Positions 1-8,966 are shown, numbered from the stretch's first letter. The stretch is 64,000 bases of DNA from Hydrocarboniphaga sp965279055 (GCF_965279055.1 NZ_OZ257125.1:1240001-1304000), one strand, 5' to 3'. Numbers and translations: made by a program. The notes: generated by a model from the letters alone, not told the origin.

Positions 1-29
1 CCAGCAGGGTGTGAAGTTTGAAAGACATG
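1..29 (-). CDS. flgA: Probable flgA start, truncated by window edge
   Basis: Only the first nine codons are visible, read leftward from an ATG at 29-27 (M-S-F-K-L-H-T-L-L). This looks like the start of a signal peptide, with an AGGA-type ribosome site about eight bases upstream. FlgA is the periplasmic P-ring chaperone. The identification rests almost wholly on context: in Pseudomonas flgA is divergently transcribed from cheV, exactly as here. Too little is present to test it. Confidence 0.4.
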
Positions 30-111
30 GCAGCGTCCTGGTCAGACACGGGATTGCAGGGCTCAGGGGCAAGCGCCGTGCCTGGTACAAGGCGATAAAG
101 GATTGCCGGCC

Positions 112-138
112 TACAGTTGCCGCGATTCGGGCCGATAA
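112..138 (+). promoter_or_regulatory. Sigma-28 (FliA) promoter of cheV
   Basis: TACAGTTG (112-119), an 11-base spacer, then GCCGATAA (131-138), which matches the enterobacterial FliA -10 element perfectly. The spacing equals the TAAAGTTT-N11-GCCGATAA consensus. It lies 26 bases before the cheV ATG, and it overlaps the alternative upstream TTG at 117, which argues against that start. Confidence 0.8.
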
Positions 139-164
139 GCAGTCGACATCACCGAGCGCACACC

Positions 165-1094
165 ATGGCGAGTTTGCTTGAACGCATCGAGGCCCAGACC
201 CAGCTGGCCGGTTTCAACCGGCTGGCGCTGCTGCTGTTCCGTCTCGACGAGCGCCAGATTTTTGGCATCAACGTGCTCAAGGTCGTGGCGGTGCAGAAGT
301 GCCCCTCGCTGACGCATATGCCGAGCGCTCATCCCTTCGTCGCCGGCGTCGCCGAGATCCGCGGCCAGGTGGTGCCGGTGATCGATATGTGGAGGGCGCT
401 GGACCGCCACGGCGACGACAGTGCCGGCCATATCATCGTCTCCGAATTCAACCGCAGCACCCAGGCCTTCCTGGTGCGCTCGGTGGACCGCATCATCCAT
501 GTCGACGTCGAGAACGTGTTGCCGCCGCCGGAGGTCGAGAACGGCCCGAACTATCTGACCGCGATCACGCTGGTGCATCAGCAGTCGATTGAAATCATTG
601 ACGTCGAACGCATCCTCGCGGAGATCGTCGGCGACGCCCAGGGGGTTGCCGAAACCACCGTCGACGATGCCGCGGTGAAGCGCGCGCTGGCCGGCCGCAA
701 GGTGCTGGTCGCCGACGACTCGCGGGTGGCGCGCGGCCACATCCAGCGCGTGCTCGACCAGATCGGCGTGCCGGCGATCATGCTCAACGACGGCCGCCAG
801 GCGCTGAACTACCTGCAGCAGCTGGCGGCCACGCCCGGCGCACTGGAGAAAGAGCTGCTGATGCTGATCTCGGACGTGGAAATGCCGGATATGGACGGCT
901 ACCGGCTGACGACGGAAATCCGGCGCGACCCGCGCCTGGCCGGCCTGCACGTGCTGCTGCATTCCTCGCTGTCGGGCATCTTCAACCAGTCGATGATCAA
1001 GCGAGTCGGCGCGGATCGCTTCATCGCCAAGCTCAATGCGGACGAGCTGGCACGTGCGGTGCTGGATCGGCTGGACCTGCAGAAAGCCGCTTGA
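165..1094 (+). CDS. cheV: Chemotaxis protein CheV (CheW-receiver fusion)
   Basis: A 309-residue coupling protein linking chemoreceptors to CheA, with a phosphorylatable receiver. The N-terminal half (about residues 10-160) is CheW-like. The C-terminal half is a receiver: KVLVADDSRVARG carries the acidic pair, LISDVEMPDMDG the phospho-acceptor Asp, and RFIAKLNADEL the conserved Lys. The ATG at 165 is preferred because an upstream in-frame TTG at 117 falls inside the promoter; length then matches the family. It is expressed from its own sigma-28 promoter. cheR, which follows cheV in Pseudomonas, is absent; a palindromic repeat and then flgB follow instead. Confidence 0.92.
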   Translation: MASLLERIEAQTQLAGFNRLALLLFRLDERQIFGINVLKVVAVQKCPSLTHMPSAHPFVAGVAEIRGQVVPVIDMWRALDRHGDDSAGHIIVSEFNRSTQAFLVRSVDRIIHVDVENVLPPPEVENGPNYLTAITLVHQQSIEIIDVERILAEIVGDAQGVAETTVDDAAVKRALAGRKVLVADDSRVARGHIQRVLDQIGVPAIMLNDGRQALNYLQQLAATPGALEKELLMLISDVEMPDMDGYRLTTEIRRDPRLAGLHVLLHSSLSGIFNQSMIKRVGADRFIAKLNADELARAVLDRLDLQKAA

Positions 1095-1104
1095 AATTCT
1101 GATG

Positions 1105-1171
1105 TTGCAGGAGCGGACCCTGTCCGCGACTCAGGCTCCACCGGCAGTCGCGGACAGGGTCCGCTCCTACA
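1105..1171. repeat. REP-like palindrome, family A
   Basis: Inverted repeat with arms of the form GCAGGAGCGGACCCTGTCCG and its complement, ending CCGCTCCTACA. Other copies of the family (GTAGGAGCGG ends) lie at 4974-5041, 17420-17489, 61613-61678 and 61754-61820. It occupies the cheV-flgB gap, where it could act as a transcript-end hairpin. Confidence 0.8.
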
Positions 1172-1194
1172 GTGGGGCGACAGGAATCACCCGC

Positions 1195-1210
1195 TGGCAC
1201 ACCGCTTGGA
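1195..1210 (+). promoter_or_regulatory. Sigma-54-type promoter before flgB
   Basis: TGGCAC-N5-TTGGA, 37 bases before the flgB ATG. The -24 element matches the RpoN consensus TGGCAC-N5-TTGCA exactly; the -12 element has G in place of the invariant C, which weakens the call. Rod-hook operons in polar flagellates are known to be RpoN/FleQ-dependent. Confidence 0.5.
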
Positions 1211-1246
1211 GGTACGGCTCGTTAGCCCACGACCCGGACCCTTTCG

Positions 1247-1663
1247 ATGGCACTCGATCCTCTCTTTGGCCTGCATGCCGACGCCCTGGCGGTGCAGCGC
1301 AAGCGCATGGACGTGCTCGCCGGCAATCTGGCCAACAGCGACACCCCGAACTTCAAGGCGCGCGACATCGACTTCGCCGCGACCCTGCAGCAGGCGCTCG
1401 GCAGCAACGACAGCAGCGCCGACGGCGCACTGGCGATGTCCGCGAGCAGCCGTGGCCATTCACTCGCCACCGGTGATGTCGGCGGCGATTCGATTCCCGG
1501 CCTGGTGTGGCGCGTGCCGACGCAGAACAGCGTCGACGGCAACACCGTGGATGCGCAGATCGAGCAGTCCAAGTTCGCCGACGCCGCGCTGCATTACCAG
1601 GCCAGCCTGAACTTCGTCGACGGCCGCGTGAAAAGCATGATGACCGCGATCACCGGCCAGTAA
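1247..1663 (+). CDS. flgB: Flagellar basal-body proximal rod protein FlgB
   Basis: A 138-residue rod subunit, normal for the family. The N-terminal rod motif reads VLAGNLANSDTPNFKARDIDF, and the C-terminal amphipathic segment (FADAALHYQASLNFVDGRVKSMM) completes the helix pair typical of axial proteins. It assembles just above the MS ring/export gate with FlgC, FlgF and FliE, and is exported by the flagellar type III apparatus, so it has no signal peptide. First gene of the flgB-flgL operon; flgC follows after 14 bases. Confidence 0.96.
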   Translation: MALDPLFGLHADALAVQRKRMDVLAGNLANSDTPNFKARDIDFAATLQQALGSNDSSADGALAMSASSRGHSLATGDVGGDSIPGLVWRVPTQNSVDGNTVDAQIEQSKFADAALHYQASLNFVDGRVKSMMTAITGQ

Positions 1664-1677
1664 GGAGCGCAAGAAAA

Positions 1678-2085
1678 ATGTCTTCCTTCCGCATCTTCGA
1701 TATCGCCGGCTCGGCGATGTCGGCGCAATCGACACGACTCAATACCGTCGCCAGCAACCTGGCCAATGCCGACAGCGTCGTCGGCGATCCGAGCAAGGCC
1801 TACCGCGCGCACATGCCGGTGTTCGAGGCCTCCGCCGATGCCGGCGGCACCGATATGCCCGGCGTCAAAGTCACCGACGTGCTGCAAAGCAACGCCGAGC
1901 CCGAGAAACGTTACGAACCCGGCCATCCGCTGGCCGACGCCGACGGCTATGTCTACGCGCCGAAGATCAACGTGGTCGAGCAGATGGTCGACATGATCTC
2001 CGCATCGCGTGCCTATCAGAGCAATGTCGAGATGATGAACACCGCCAAGGATCTGACGATCCGCACGCTGTCACTGGGACGTTAA
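1678..2085 (+). CDS. flgC: Flagellar basal-body rod protein FlgC
   Basis: A 135-residue rod protein. The N-terminus (MSSFRIFDIAGSAMSAQSTR, then the SNLAN motif) and the C-terminal EQMVDMISASRAYQSNVEMM are family signatures. The ATG at 1678 follows a TAAGGAG ribosome site that overlaps the flgB stop region. The reading frame is open further upstream, but that extension covers flgB in another frame and is not coding. Three bases separate it from flgD. Confidence 0.96.
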   Translation: MSSFRIFDIAGSAMSAQSTRLNTVASNLANADSVVGDPSKAYRAHMPVFEASADAGGTDMPGVKVTDVLQSNAEPEKRYEPGHPLADADGYVYAPKINVVEQMVDMISASRAYQSNVEMMNTAKDLTIRTLSLGR

Positions 2086-2088
2086 AAC

Positions 2089-2763
2089 ATGACCACCGCC
2101 GTTTCCAATACCACCAGCGACAGCATCTACGCCGCGCTGGGCATGAGCAACTCCACCACCGAGACGACCAAGAAAAAGACGCTGGGCCAGGACGATTTCC
2201 TGAAGCTGATGACGGTGCAGATCCAGAATCAGGATCCGATGAAGCCGATGGAAAACACCGAGTTTTTCAGCCAGATCGCGCAGTTTTCCACGGTCTCCGG
2301 CATCGAGAAGCTGCAAGGCTCCTTCAGCGATCTGGCGACACAGCTCAGCTCCGCGCAGTCGCTGCAGGCTTCGACGCTGATCGGCCACGACGTGCTGGTG
2401 CCGAGCAGCGTCGGCGTGCTCTACGGCACCGGCATGAGCGGCGCGGTCGACGTGCCCTCCAGCGGCGACGTACGCCTGGAGATTCGCGACGGCAGCGGCG
2501 TGCTGGTGCGCACGCTGGACCTCGGCACGCAGCCCGCCGGCCAGCTTTCGTTCAACTGGGACGGCACCGATTCCGACGGCGGCGCGCTGGATCAGGGCAT
2601 GTACAAGATTTCGGCGACGGTCGGCAGCGGCAGCACCACGACCGCGGCGGCAACCTACGCGCTGGATCGCGTCAACAGCGTGTCGATGAGCAGCAGCGGG
2701 CTCAACGTCGAGATGCTCAATCTCGGCGAAGTCGCGTTCAGCGACGTCAGCCGCATCCAGTAA
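2089..2763 (+). CDS. flgD: Flagellar hook-capping protein FlgD
   Basis: A 224-residue scaffold that caps the growing hook and is later replaced by FlgK. The N-terminal export/assembly signature GQDDFLKLMTVQIQNQDPMKPMENTEF is clear. The central and C-terminal part holds the FlgD Tudor/Ig-like region with GTDSDGGALDQGMY. Residues 5-30 are Ser/Thr-rich, as usual. It lies directly downstream of flgC and 60 bases before flgE. Confidence 0.96.
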   Translation: MTTAVSNTTSDSIYAALGMSNSTTETTKKKTLGQDDFLKLMTVQIQNQDPMKPMENTEFFSQIAQFSTVSGIEKLQGSFSDLATQLSSAQSLQASTLIGHDVLVPSSVGVLYGTGMSGAVDVPSSGDVRLEIRDGSGVLVRTLDLGTQPAGQLSFNWDGTDSDGGALDQGMYKISATVGSGSTTTAAATYALDRVNSVSMSSSGLNVEMLNLGEVAFSDVSRIQ

Positions 2764-2823
2764 GTCTCTTTCTCATTCCTCGTCAATGCGGCGCATCAAC
2801 GGCGCCGCGCAACGGAGTCCACC

Positions 2824-4041
2824 ATGTCCTTCAATGTCGCGCTGTCCGGCCTCAACGCCGCCACCACCGAGCTGGCCACGCTGTCCAACAACATCGCCAA
2901 CTCGAACACCGTCGGCTTCAAAAGCTCGCGCACCGAGTTCGGCGATTTCTATCGGCTGTCGTCATATGACCTGTCGGCTTCCAACAGCGGCTCGGGCGTC
3001 AAGGTCGACCGCATCGCGCAGCAGTTTTCGCAGGGCACGATCAACAACACCGGCAATGCGCTGGATCTGGCGATCAGCGGCGACGGCTTCTTCACGATGA
3101 GCGACAACGGCACGCGCGTCTACACCCGCGCCGGCGCGTTTTCGACCGATCGCAACGGCTACGTCGGCAACACCGCGGGCGCGCGCCTGCAGGTGTATCC
3201 GCCGACCGGCACCGGCACCTTCAACACCGCCTCGGCGGTGGACCTGCACATCTCCGGCAGCACCAATCCGCCGGCCGCGACCAAGAACGTGACCGCGTCG
3301 GTGAACCTGCCGGCCAGCGCCAGCGTGCCGGCGACGACGCCGTTTTCGGCCAGCGACGCCAGCAGCTACAACAAGACCACGTCGACCACGGTCTACGACT
3401 CGCTGGGCACGCCGCATACCGCGTCGCTGTACTACGCCAAGACCGCCGACACCGGCGTCTGGGACGTGCACACGACGATCGATGGCACTGAAGTCGGCAC
3501 CGGCACGCAGCTGAGCTTCGACAGCGCCGGCGTGTTGACCACGCCCGCCGACGGCAAGCTCGCGCTCGACGCGTTCAATGTGGGCAATGGCGCCAGCGCG
3601 CTGTCGCTGACGCTCGACGTCGCCAACAGCTCGCAGTACGGCGACAGTTTCACGATCGGCACCTTGAACCAGGACGGCTACGCCGCGGGCGAACTCAGCG
3701 GCCTGACCATCACCGACGCCGGCGTCGTGCAGGCGCGCTACACCAACGGCCAGCTGACGCCGCTGGGCCAGATCGTGATGACGATCTTTCCGGATCAGCA
3801 GGGCCTGCAGCAGCTTGGCTCCAGCACCTGGGCGGAAACCTTCGCCTCCGGCCAACCGATTTCCGGCGTCGCCGGCGGCGCCAACTTCGGCAACGTGCAG
3901 TCCGGCGCACTCGAGGCCAGCAACGTCGACTTGACCGAGCAGCTGGTCAGCATGATGACCACGCAGCGCAACTACCAGGCGAACTCGCAGGTGATTTCAA
4001 CCACCGACGAGCTGCTGCAGACCATCATGAATCTGAAGTAA
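2824..4041 (+). CDS. flgE: Flagellar hook protein FlgE
   Basis: A 405-residue hook subunit. The N-terminal axial domain has MSFNVALSGLNAATTELATL and SNNIANSNTVGFKSSRTEF. The middle is a variable D1/D2 region with the conserved TVYDSLGTPH motif near residue 190. The C-terminal domain ends LVSMMTTQRNYQANSQVIST and ELLQTIMNLK. The start is fixed by this N-terminus and a GGAG site. Length is ordinary for gammaproteobacterial FlgE. Confidence 0.97.
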   Translation: MSFNVALSGLNAATTELATLSNNIANSNTVGFKSSRTEFGDFYRLSSYDLSASNSGSGVKVDRIAQQFSQGTINNTGNALDLAISGDGFFTMSDNGTRVYTRAGAFSTDRNGYVGNTAGARLQVYPPTGTGTFNTASAVDLHISGSTNPPAATKNVTASVNLPASASVPATTPFSASDASSYNKTTSTTVYDSLGTPHTASLYYAKTADTGVWDVHTTIDGTEVGTGTQLSFDSAGVLTTPADGKLALDAFNVGNGASALSLTLDVANSSQYGDSFTIGTLNQDGYAAGELSGLTITDAGVVQARYTNGQLTPLGQIVMTIFPDQQGLQQLGSSTWAETFASGQPISGVAGGANFGNVQSGALEASNVDLTEQLVSMMTTQRNYQANSQVISTTDELLQTIMNLK

Positions 4042-4053
4042 TAGAGCCCGACC

Positions 4054-4800
4054 ATGGATCGCGCCCTCTACGTCGGCATGACCGGCGCCACGCAGACGAT
4101 GCAGGCGCAGGCGGTCAACAGCCACAATCTCGCCAATGCCAACACGCTGGGCTTCAAGGCGCAGCTGGTCGAGGCCGAGGCGGTGACGGTGCGCGGCGAC
4201 GGCCTGAAGACACGCGTCAACGTGCGCAGCACCGATGGCGGCTGGAATTCGTCCGCCGGCACGCTGCAGCAGACCGGCCGCGATCTCGACATCGCGCTGT
4301 CCGGCAGCAACAACTGGCTGGCGGTGCAGAGCGCCGATGGCAGCGAGGCATATACGCGTCGCGGCGATCTGCAGATCGACAGCCTCGGCCGGCTGTTGAC
4401 CGGCAGCGGCGAAGCGGTGATGGGCGAGGGCGGGCCGCTGTCGATCCCGCCGGCGAGCGCGATGAGCATCGCCAGCGACGGCACGATCTCGATCGTTCCG
4501 GCCGGCCAGAGCGCGGCGACGCAGGCCGTCGTCGGACGCCTGAAGGTGGTCAGTGCGCAGCCCTCGCAACTGACGCGCGGCGCCGATGGCCTGATGCGTT
4601 CTTCGCCTGGCGTGCGGCTCGATAGCGCGCCTGGCGCGGTGGTGACTTCGGGCGCGCTGGAGAGCTCGAACGTGAACCTGGCGGAGAGCATGGTCAACAT
4701 GATTTCGCTGGCACGGCAGTTCGAGTTGCAGAGCAAGTTGATGAAGACGGCGGATGAAAATGCGCAGGCGTCCAGCTCGTTGATGAAGATGAGCGGGTGA
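4054..4800 (+). CDS. flgF: Flagellar basal-body rod protein FlgF
   Basis: A 248-residue proximal rod protein. It begins MDRALYVGMTGATQTMQAQA, with HNLANANTLGFKAQL and the C-terminal SGALESSNVNLAESMVNMI. It lies 12 bases after flgE. Its 3' side is unusual: about 520 bases of repeat-rich sequence separate it from flgG, although the two genes are normally adjacent. Confidence 0.96.
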   Translation: MDRALYVGMTGATQTMQAQAVNSHNLANANTLGFKAQLVEAEAVTVRGDGLKTRVNVRSTDGGWNSSAGTLQQTGRDLDIALSGSNNWLAVQSADGSEAYTRRGDLQIDSLGRLLTGSGEAVMGEGGPLSIPPASAMSIASDGTISIVPAGQSAATQAVVGRLKVVSAQPSQLTRGADGLMRSSPGVRLDSAPGAVVTSGALESSNVNLAESMVNMISLARQFELQSKLMKTADENAQASSSLMKMSG

Positions 4801-5324
4801 TAGAGGGTGTCGTTGCACGCTGAAAGGTTTGGCCTGTCCGGCCGAGAGCTACTTTCTTTGCTCCTGCAAAGAAGGTAACCAAAAGAAAGGACAATTTAGT
4901 CCCCCGCGGCGCGCGACTTTTTCCGCGACGCTTCTCAGGGGAACCCGAAAGTCAAAAGCGAAGCGCTCGGGCTGTAGGAGCGGACCCTGTCCGCGACTCA
5001 CACTCCAACGGCACAGTCGCGGACAGGGTCCGCTCCTACAGGTCCGGTTACTTCGCTGTACCGGGCGCCCTCGAAAGTCGCCGACCCCGAGCACGCCCTC
5101 ACGATCGGGCACCGGCGCAGCCGGCGACTTTCCAGGGCGAGCTTTCTTTGGCCGCGCCTGCTAAGCGTGCAAACACGGAATGACGATCGCAATTGAGCGG
5201 CGGCCAAAAAAATAAACCCCTAAAGCCGCGCGCCGAAAACCCGTCACAACCCCGCTCGCAGCCCCTGGCCCACGGCTTGTATAGAAGCTTCCAAACGCCA
5301 ACCCTCCGGCGTCGGAGCAACACA
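4801..5324. repeat. Repeat-rich spacer between flgF and flgG
   Basis: No convincing gene. Three layers are visible: (1) a segment near 4853-4890 of the form CTTTCTTTGCTCCTGCAAAG followed by GGTAACCAAAAGAAAGG; (2) a family A REP palindrome at 4974-5041; (3) facing copies of GGCGACTTTC around 5075 and 5125, next to GCCCTCG or AGGGCGAGC. It resembles a composite interspersed repeat inserted in the operon. Reading frames across it (up to about 110 codons) follow the palindromes and look non-coding. Confidence 0.65.
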
Positions 5325-6110
5325 ATGAATTCAGCACTGTGGGTCGCCAAGACCGGTCTCGATGCGCAGCAGACGCGCATGGCCGTGGTCTCCAACAATC
5401 TCGCCAACGTCAACACCACCGCGTTCAAGCGCGGCCGTGCCGACTTTCAGGATCTGCTGTACCAGAACGTGCAGACCGCCGGCGCGCAGACCAGCACGCA
5501 GACGCAGTCGCCGTCCGGTCTCGCCATCGGCACCGGCGTGCGCATCGGCGCGACGGAGAAGCTGTTCACGCAGGGCAACATGTCGCTGACCAACAACTCG
5601 ATGGACGTCGCGATCAACGGCCGCGGCTTCTTCCAGGTGCTGCAGCCCGACGGCACGATGGCATATACGCGCGACGGCGCCTTCCAGCCGGACAGCCAGG
5701 GCAACATCGTCACCAGCAAGGGTTATCCGGTGCAGCCGGGCCTGCAGGTTCCGGCGGGCTCGCAAGGGCTGTCGATTTCCGCCGACGGCATCGTCTCGGT
5801 GACGCTGGCCGGCCAGACCACGCCGCAGCAGATCGGCACCTTGACCATCGCCGACTTCATCAATCCCGCCGGCCTGCAGGCGCGCGGCGAAAACCTCTAC
5901 TCCGAAACCGCGGCCAGCGGCTCGCCGCAAACCGGCTCGCCGGGTCTCAACGGCCTGGGCTCGCTGGTGCAGGGTTCGCTGGAAGCCTCGAACGTCAACG
6001 TCGTCGAGGAGATGGTCAACATGATCGAGACGCAGCGCGCCTACGAGATGAACTCGAAAGCGATCTCGACCACCGACCAGATGCTGCAGTTCATCACCCA
6101 GAATCTGTGA
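5325..6110 (+). CDS. flgG: Flagellar distal rod protein FlgG
   Basis: A 261-residue distal rod subunit, the standard length. Signatures are MNSALWVAKTGLDAQQTRMA, SNNLANVNTTAFKRGRADFQ, a central NGRGFFQV, and the C-terminal GSLEASNVNVVEEMVNMI followed by QMLQFITQNL. The ATG at 5325 is chosen from the conserved N-terminus; the longer open frame upstream reads into the repeat spacer. flgH starts six bases after its stop. Confidence 0.97.
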   Translation: MNSALWVAKTGLDAQQTRMAVVSNNLANVNTTAFKRGRADFQDLLYQNVQTAGAQTSTQTQSPSGLAIGTGVRIGATEKLFTQGNMSLTNNSMDVAINGRGFFQVLQPDGTMAYTRDGAFQPDSQGNIVTSKGYPVQPGLQVPAGSQGLSISADGIVSVTLAGQTTPQQIGTLTIADFINPAGLQARGENLYSETAASGSPQTGSPGLNGLGSLVQGSLEASNVNVVEEMVNMIETQRAYEMNSKAISTTDQMLQFITQNL

Positions 6111-6115
6111 TCGCG

Positions 6116-6778
6116 ATGAGCGCTCTCATTCGCAAGCTGGTGCTGTTGTCCTCGGCCGCGCTGCTCGGCGCCTGCTCGGTGCCGGGCATCATGCAAAAAA
6201 AATCCGACGACACCGCGATCATCACGCCGGTGCCGCAGGCGATTCCGCAGGCCGGTGCGATCTATGCCGAAGGCGGCAGCATCAGCCTGTTCGAGGACAA
6301 CCGCGCGCGCAACGTCGGCGACCTGCTGACCGTGGTGCTGGTGGAAAGCACGCAGGCGAAGAAATCCGCGGCGACCTCGACCAGCAAGAAGCAGGACACC
6401 AGCCTCGGCGACATCAGCGCCTTCGGCAAGAAGCTCACCTATGGCGTGGGTTTCTCCGGTGATCGCAGCTTCGACGGCAAGGGCGACACCAGCCAGAGCA
6501 ACTCGCTGTCGGGCAGCGTCACCGTCACCGTCGTGCAGCGCTTTGCCAACGGCAATCTGCTGGTGCGCGGCGAAAAGCTGCTGGAGCTCAACCAGGGCTC
6601 CGAAGTGGTCAAGCTCGAAGGCATCGTGCGCTCCGCCGACATCAGCACCAGCAACAGCATCACCTCGGACCGCGTCGGCAATGCGCGCGTCAGCTACGCC
6701 GGCCGCGGCGCGCTGGCCGATTCCAACGCCCAGGGCTGGGTGTCGCGCTTCTTCAATTCTCCGTGGATGCCGTTCTGA
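6116..6778 (+). CDS. flgH: Flagellar L-ring lipoprotein FlgH
   Basis: A 220-residue outer-membrane lipoprotein forming the L-ring bushing. It begins with a lipoprotein signal, MSALIRKLVLLSSAALLGAC, so Cys20 would be lipidated. FlgH signatures include SLFEDNRARNVGDLLTVVL, FANGNLLVRGEKLL and the C-terminal GRGALADSNAQGWVSRFFNS. It is followed within six bases by flgI. Confidence 0.97.
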   Translation: MSALIRKLVLLSSAALLGACSVPGIMQKKSDDTAIITPVPQAIPQAGAIYAEGGSISLFEDNRARNVGDLLTVVLVESTQAKKSAATSTSKKQDTSLGDISAFGKKLTYGVGFSGDRSFDGKGDTSQSNSLSGSVTVTVVQRFANGNLLVRGEKLLELNQGSEVVKLEGIVRSADISTSNSITSDRVGNARVSYAGRGALADSNAQGWVSRFFNSPWMPF

Positions 6779-6783
6779 TCGAC

Positions 6784-7890
6784 ATGAAAACTTTTCTGAT
6801 CGGTATCACTGTCGCGGTTTCGCTGGCCTGCGCCGCGCCGGCCCGCGCCGAACGCGTCAAGGACCTGGCGTCGGTGCAGGGCGTGCGCACCAATGCGTTG
6901 GTCGGTTACGGCCTGGTCGTCGGTCTCGACGGCAGCGGCGACCAGACCACGCAGGCGCCGTTCACGGTGCAGAGCCTGAAGAGCATGCTGATGCAGCTCG
7001 GCGTCACCGTGCCGGCCAACGTCAATCCGCAGTTGAAGAATGTCGCCGCGGTCGCGATTCATGCCGAGCTGCCGCCGTTCGCAAAGCCCGGGCAGATGAT
7101 CGACATCACCGTCGCCTCGATCGGCAACTCCGGTTCGCTGCGCGGCGGCTCGCTGCTGATGGCGCCGCTGAAGGGCGCCGACGGCCAGGTCTATGCGATC
7201 GCGCAGGGCAACGTCATCGTCGGCGGCCTCGGCGTGTCCGGCAAGGACGGTTCGCGGGTCAGCGTCAACGTGCCCAGCGCCGGCCGCATTCCCGGCGGCG
7301 CGTCGGTCGAACGCACCGTTCCGAACGGTTTCGACGCCGGCGGCGATCTGCTGCTGAATCTGCACACCGCGGATTTCACCACGGCAACGCGCCTGGCGCA
7401 GGGCATCAATGCCGCGCTGCAGTCACCAGTGGCGCATGCGGTGGACTCGGTCACCGTCGCGGTGCAGGCGCCGCAGGATCCGAATCAGCGCGTGATGTTC
7501 ATGTCCGAGCTCGAGAGCATCGACGTGACGCCGGGCGACGCGCCGGCGCGCGTGATCATCAACTCGCGCACCGGCACCGTCGTCATCAGCAGCAAGGTCG
7601 AGGTGATGCCGGCCGCGGTCGCGCATGGCAGCCTGTCGGTGACGATCACCGAGCGGCCGCAGGTCAGCCAGCCGCTGCCGTTCTCCAAGGGCGACACCGT
7701 GGTCACGCCGCAGTCGTCGATCGAAGTCACGCAGAGCGGCGGCCAGATGTTCAAGTTCCCGGCCGGCGTCAACCTCGACGACATCGTCCGCGCGGTCAAC
7801 CAGATCGGCGCCTCGCCGGGTGATCTGGTCGCGATTCTGGAAGCGCTGAAACAGGCCGGTGCGCTGCGCGCCGAGCTGGTGGTGATCTGA
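6784..7890 (+). CDS. flgI: Flagellar P-ring protein FlgI
   Basis: A 368-residue periplasmic P-ring subunit. A Sec signal peptide (about residues 1-22, ending PARAE) precedes the conserved RVKDLASVQGVRTNALVGYG and LVVGLDGSGDQT. The C-terminal half has the expected FPAGVNLDDIVRAVNQIGASPGDLVAIL. The ATG at 6784 starts directly at the signal peptide; an in-frame ATG at 6763 overlaps flgH and is less likely. FlgA, probably encoded at the left edge, would be its assembly chaperone. Confidence 0.97.
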   Translation: MKTFLIGITVAVSLACAAPARAERVKDLASVQGVRTNALVGYGLVVGLDGSGDQTTQAPFTVQSLKSMLMQLGVTVPANVNPQLKNVAAVAIHAELPPFAKPGQMIDITVASIGNSGSLRGGSLLMAPLKGADGQVYAIAQGNVIVGGLGVSGKDGSRVSVNVPSAGRIPGGASVERTVPNGFDAGGDLLLNLHTADFTTATRLAQGINAALQSPVAHAVDSVTVAVQAPQDPNQRVMFMSELESIDVTPGDAPARVIINSRTGTVVISSKVEVMPAAVAHGSLSVTITERPQVSQPLPFSKGDTVVTPQSSIEVTQSGGQMFKFPAGVNLDDIVRAVNQIGASPGDLVAILEALKQAGALRAELVVI

Positions 7891-7911
7891 GTCGTGGCCA
7901 CGAAGCTCGCC

Positions 7912-8030
7912 ACCAAAGCCCGTTCCTCCCGAGTAGCCGCTTGCGGCGTATCGAGGGACGCAACGACAGCGATGCGTCCCTCGATACGCCCACTGCGTGG
8001 TCTACTCGGGAGGAACGGGCTGCGTTTCCG
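7912..8030. repeat. Palindromic repeat, family B (TCCCTCGATACGCC type)
   Basis: Paired inverted copies of CGTTCCTCCCGAGTAG...GCGTATCGAGGGA and its complement. Other copies lie at 15145-15262, 21936-22035 and 27117-27235, all between genes. Here it fills the whole flgI-flgJ gap. Confidence 0.75.
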
Positions 8031-8042
8031 GGTTCAACAGCC

Positions 8043-8966
8043 ATGAACAACAGCTCGTCCATCCTCTCGGGCCAGCAGCTCAACGCGCTCGACCTCGGTC
8101 AGCTGCAGAGCCTGCGCAACGGCGTGCACGCGGACGAGGCCGGCGCGATCCGCAAGAGCGCGCAGCAGTTCGAGGCGCTGTTCACGCAGATGATGCTGAA
8201 GAGCATGCGCGATGCGCTGCCGGGCGATAGCGGCCTCGGCGAGCAGGGTGATTTCTATCAGGGCATGTACGACCAGCAGCTGTCGCTGAGCCTGTCCAGC
8301 GGCAAGGGCATGGGCCTGGCGGATCTGCTGGTGCAGCAGCTGACGCAGGCAAAGTCGGCGGCGGCGCCAGCTGCTGCCAACGCCGGTGCAGCGGCCTCGC
8401 AATATCAGAGTGTCGCCGCGAAAGCCGACGTGCAGGCGAGCGCACCAAGCGGTGCGGGCGAAGCCTGGCCGCCGACCGATGCGCAGGATTTCATCGACAA
8501 GATCCGTCCGCATGCCGAGCGTGCAGCACAGGCGCTGGGCGTGCCGGCGCGCGCGATCATGGCGCAGGCCGCGCTGGAGACTGGTTGGGGCAAGCACGTG
8601 TCGCGCGACAGCGACGGCGGCAGCAGCTTCAACCTGTTCGGCATCAAGGCCAACAAGAGCTGGAGCGGCGATCGCGTGCAGACCGCGACGCAGGAATACA
8701 GCAACGGCGCGTTCGCTGCCGAGCGCGCCTCGTTCCGGTCCTACGACTCGCTTGGCGATGCTTTCGACGACTACGTGAGCTTTCTGAAGGACAACCCGCG
8801 CTACTTGAATGCGCTGCGCGCCGACAGCGTGCAGGGCTTCGCACAGGGCTTGCAGAAGGCCGGATATGCAACCGACCCGGGCTACGCCGGCAAGATCGTC
8901 GACGTCGCCAACAGCTCCAACATGAGCGCCGCGCTGGATTCGGCGCGCAATCGCATCAGCGTCTAG
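8043..8966 (+). CDS. flgJ: Flagellar rod-assembly protein / peptidoglycan hydrolase FlgJ
   Basis: A 307-residue two-domain protein, exported to the periplasm to scaffold the rod and cut peptidoglycan. The N-terminal rod-binding domain (about 1-115) has AQQFEALFTQMMLKSMRDAL. After an Ala-rich linker the C-terminal glucosaminidase domain (about 150-300) has RAIMAQAALETGWGKHV with the catalytic Glu, then FNLFGIKA. The domain fusion is typical of gammaproteobacteria. The ATG at 8043 lies just after a family B repeat; the longer open frame runs into that repeat. Confidence 0.95.
   Translation: MNNSSSILSGQQLNALDLGQLQSLRNGVHADEAGAIRKSAQQFEALFTQMMLKSMRDALPGDSGLGEQGDFYQGMYDQQLSLSLSSGKGMGLADLLVQQLTQAKSAAAPAAANAGAAASQYQSVAAKADVQASAPSGAGEAWPPTDAQDFIDKIRPHAERAAQALGVPARAIMAQAALETGWGKHVSRDSDGGSSFNLFGIKANKSWSGDRVQTATQEYSNGAFAAERASFRSYDSLGDAFDDYVSFLKDNPRYLNALRADSVQGFAQGLQKAGYATDPGYAGKIVDVANSSNMSAALDSARNRISV

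Noticed and set aside
2962..3855. Long open frame (297 codons) opposite flgE
   Set aside because: Arg/Ala/Val-rich antisense reading of a GC-rich gene; flgE on the other strand has full family signatures.
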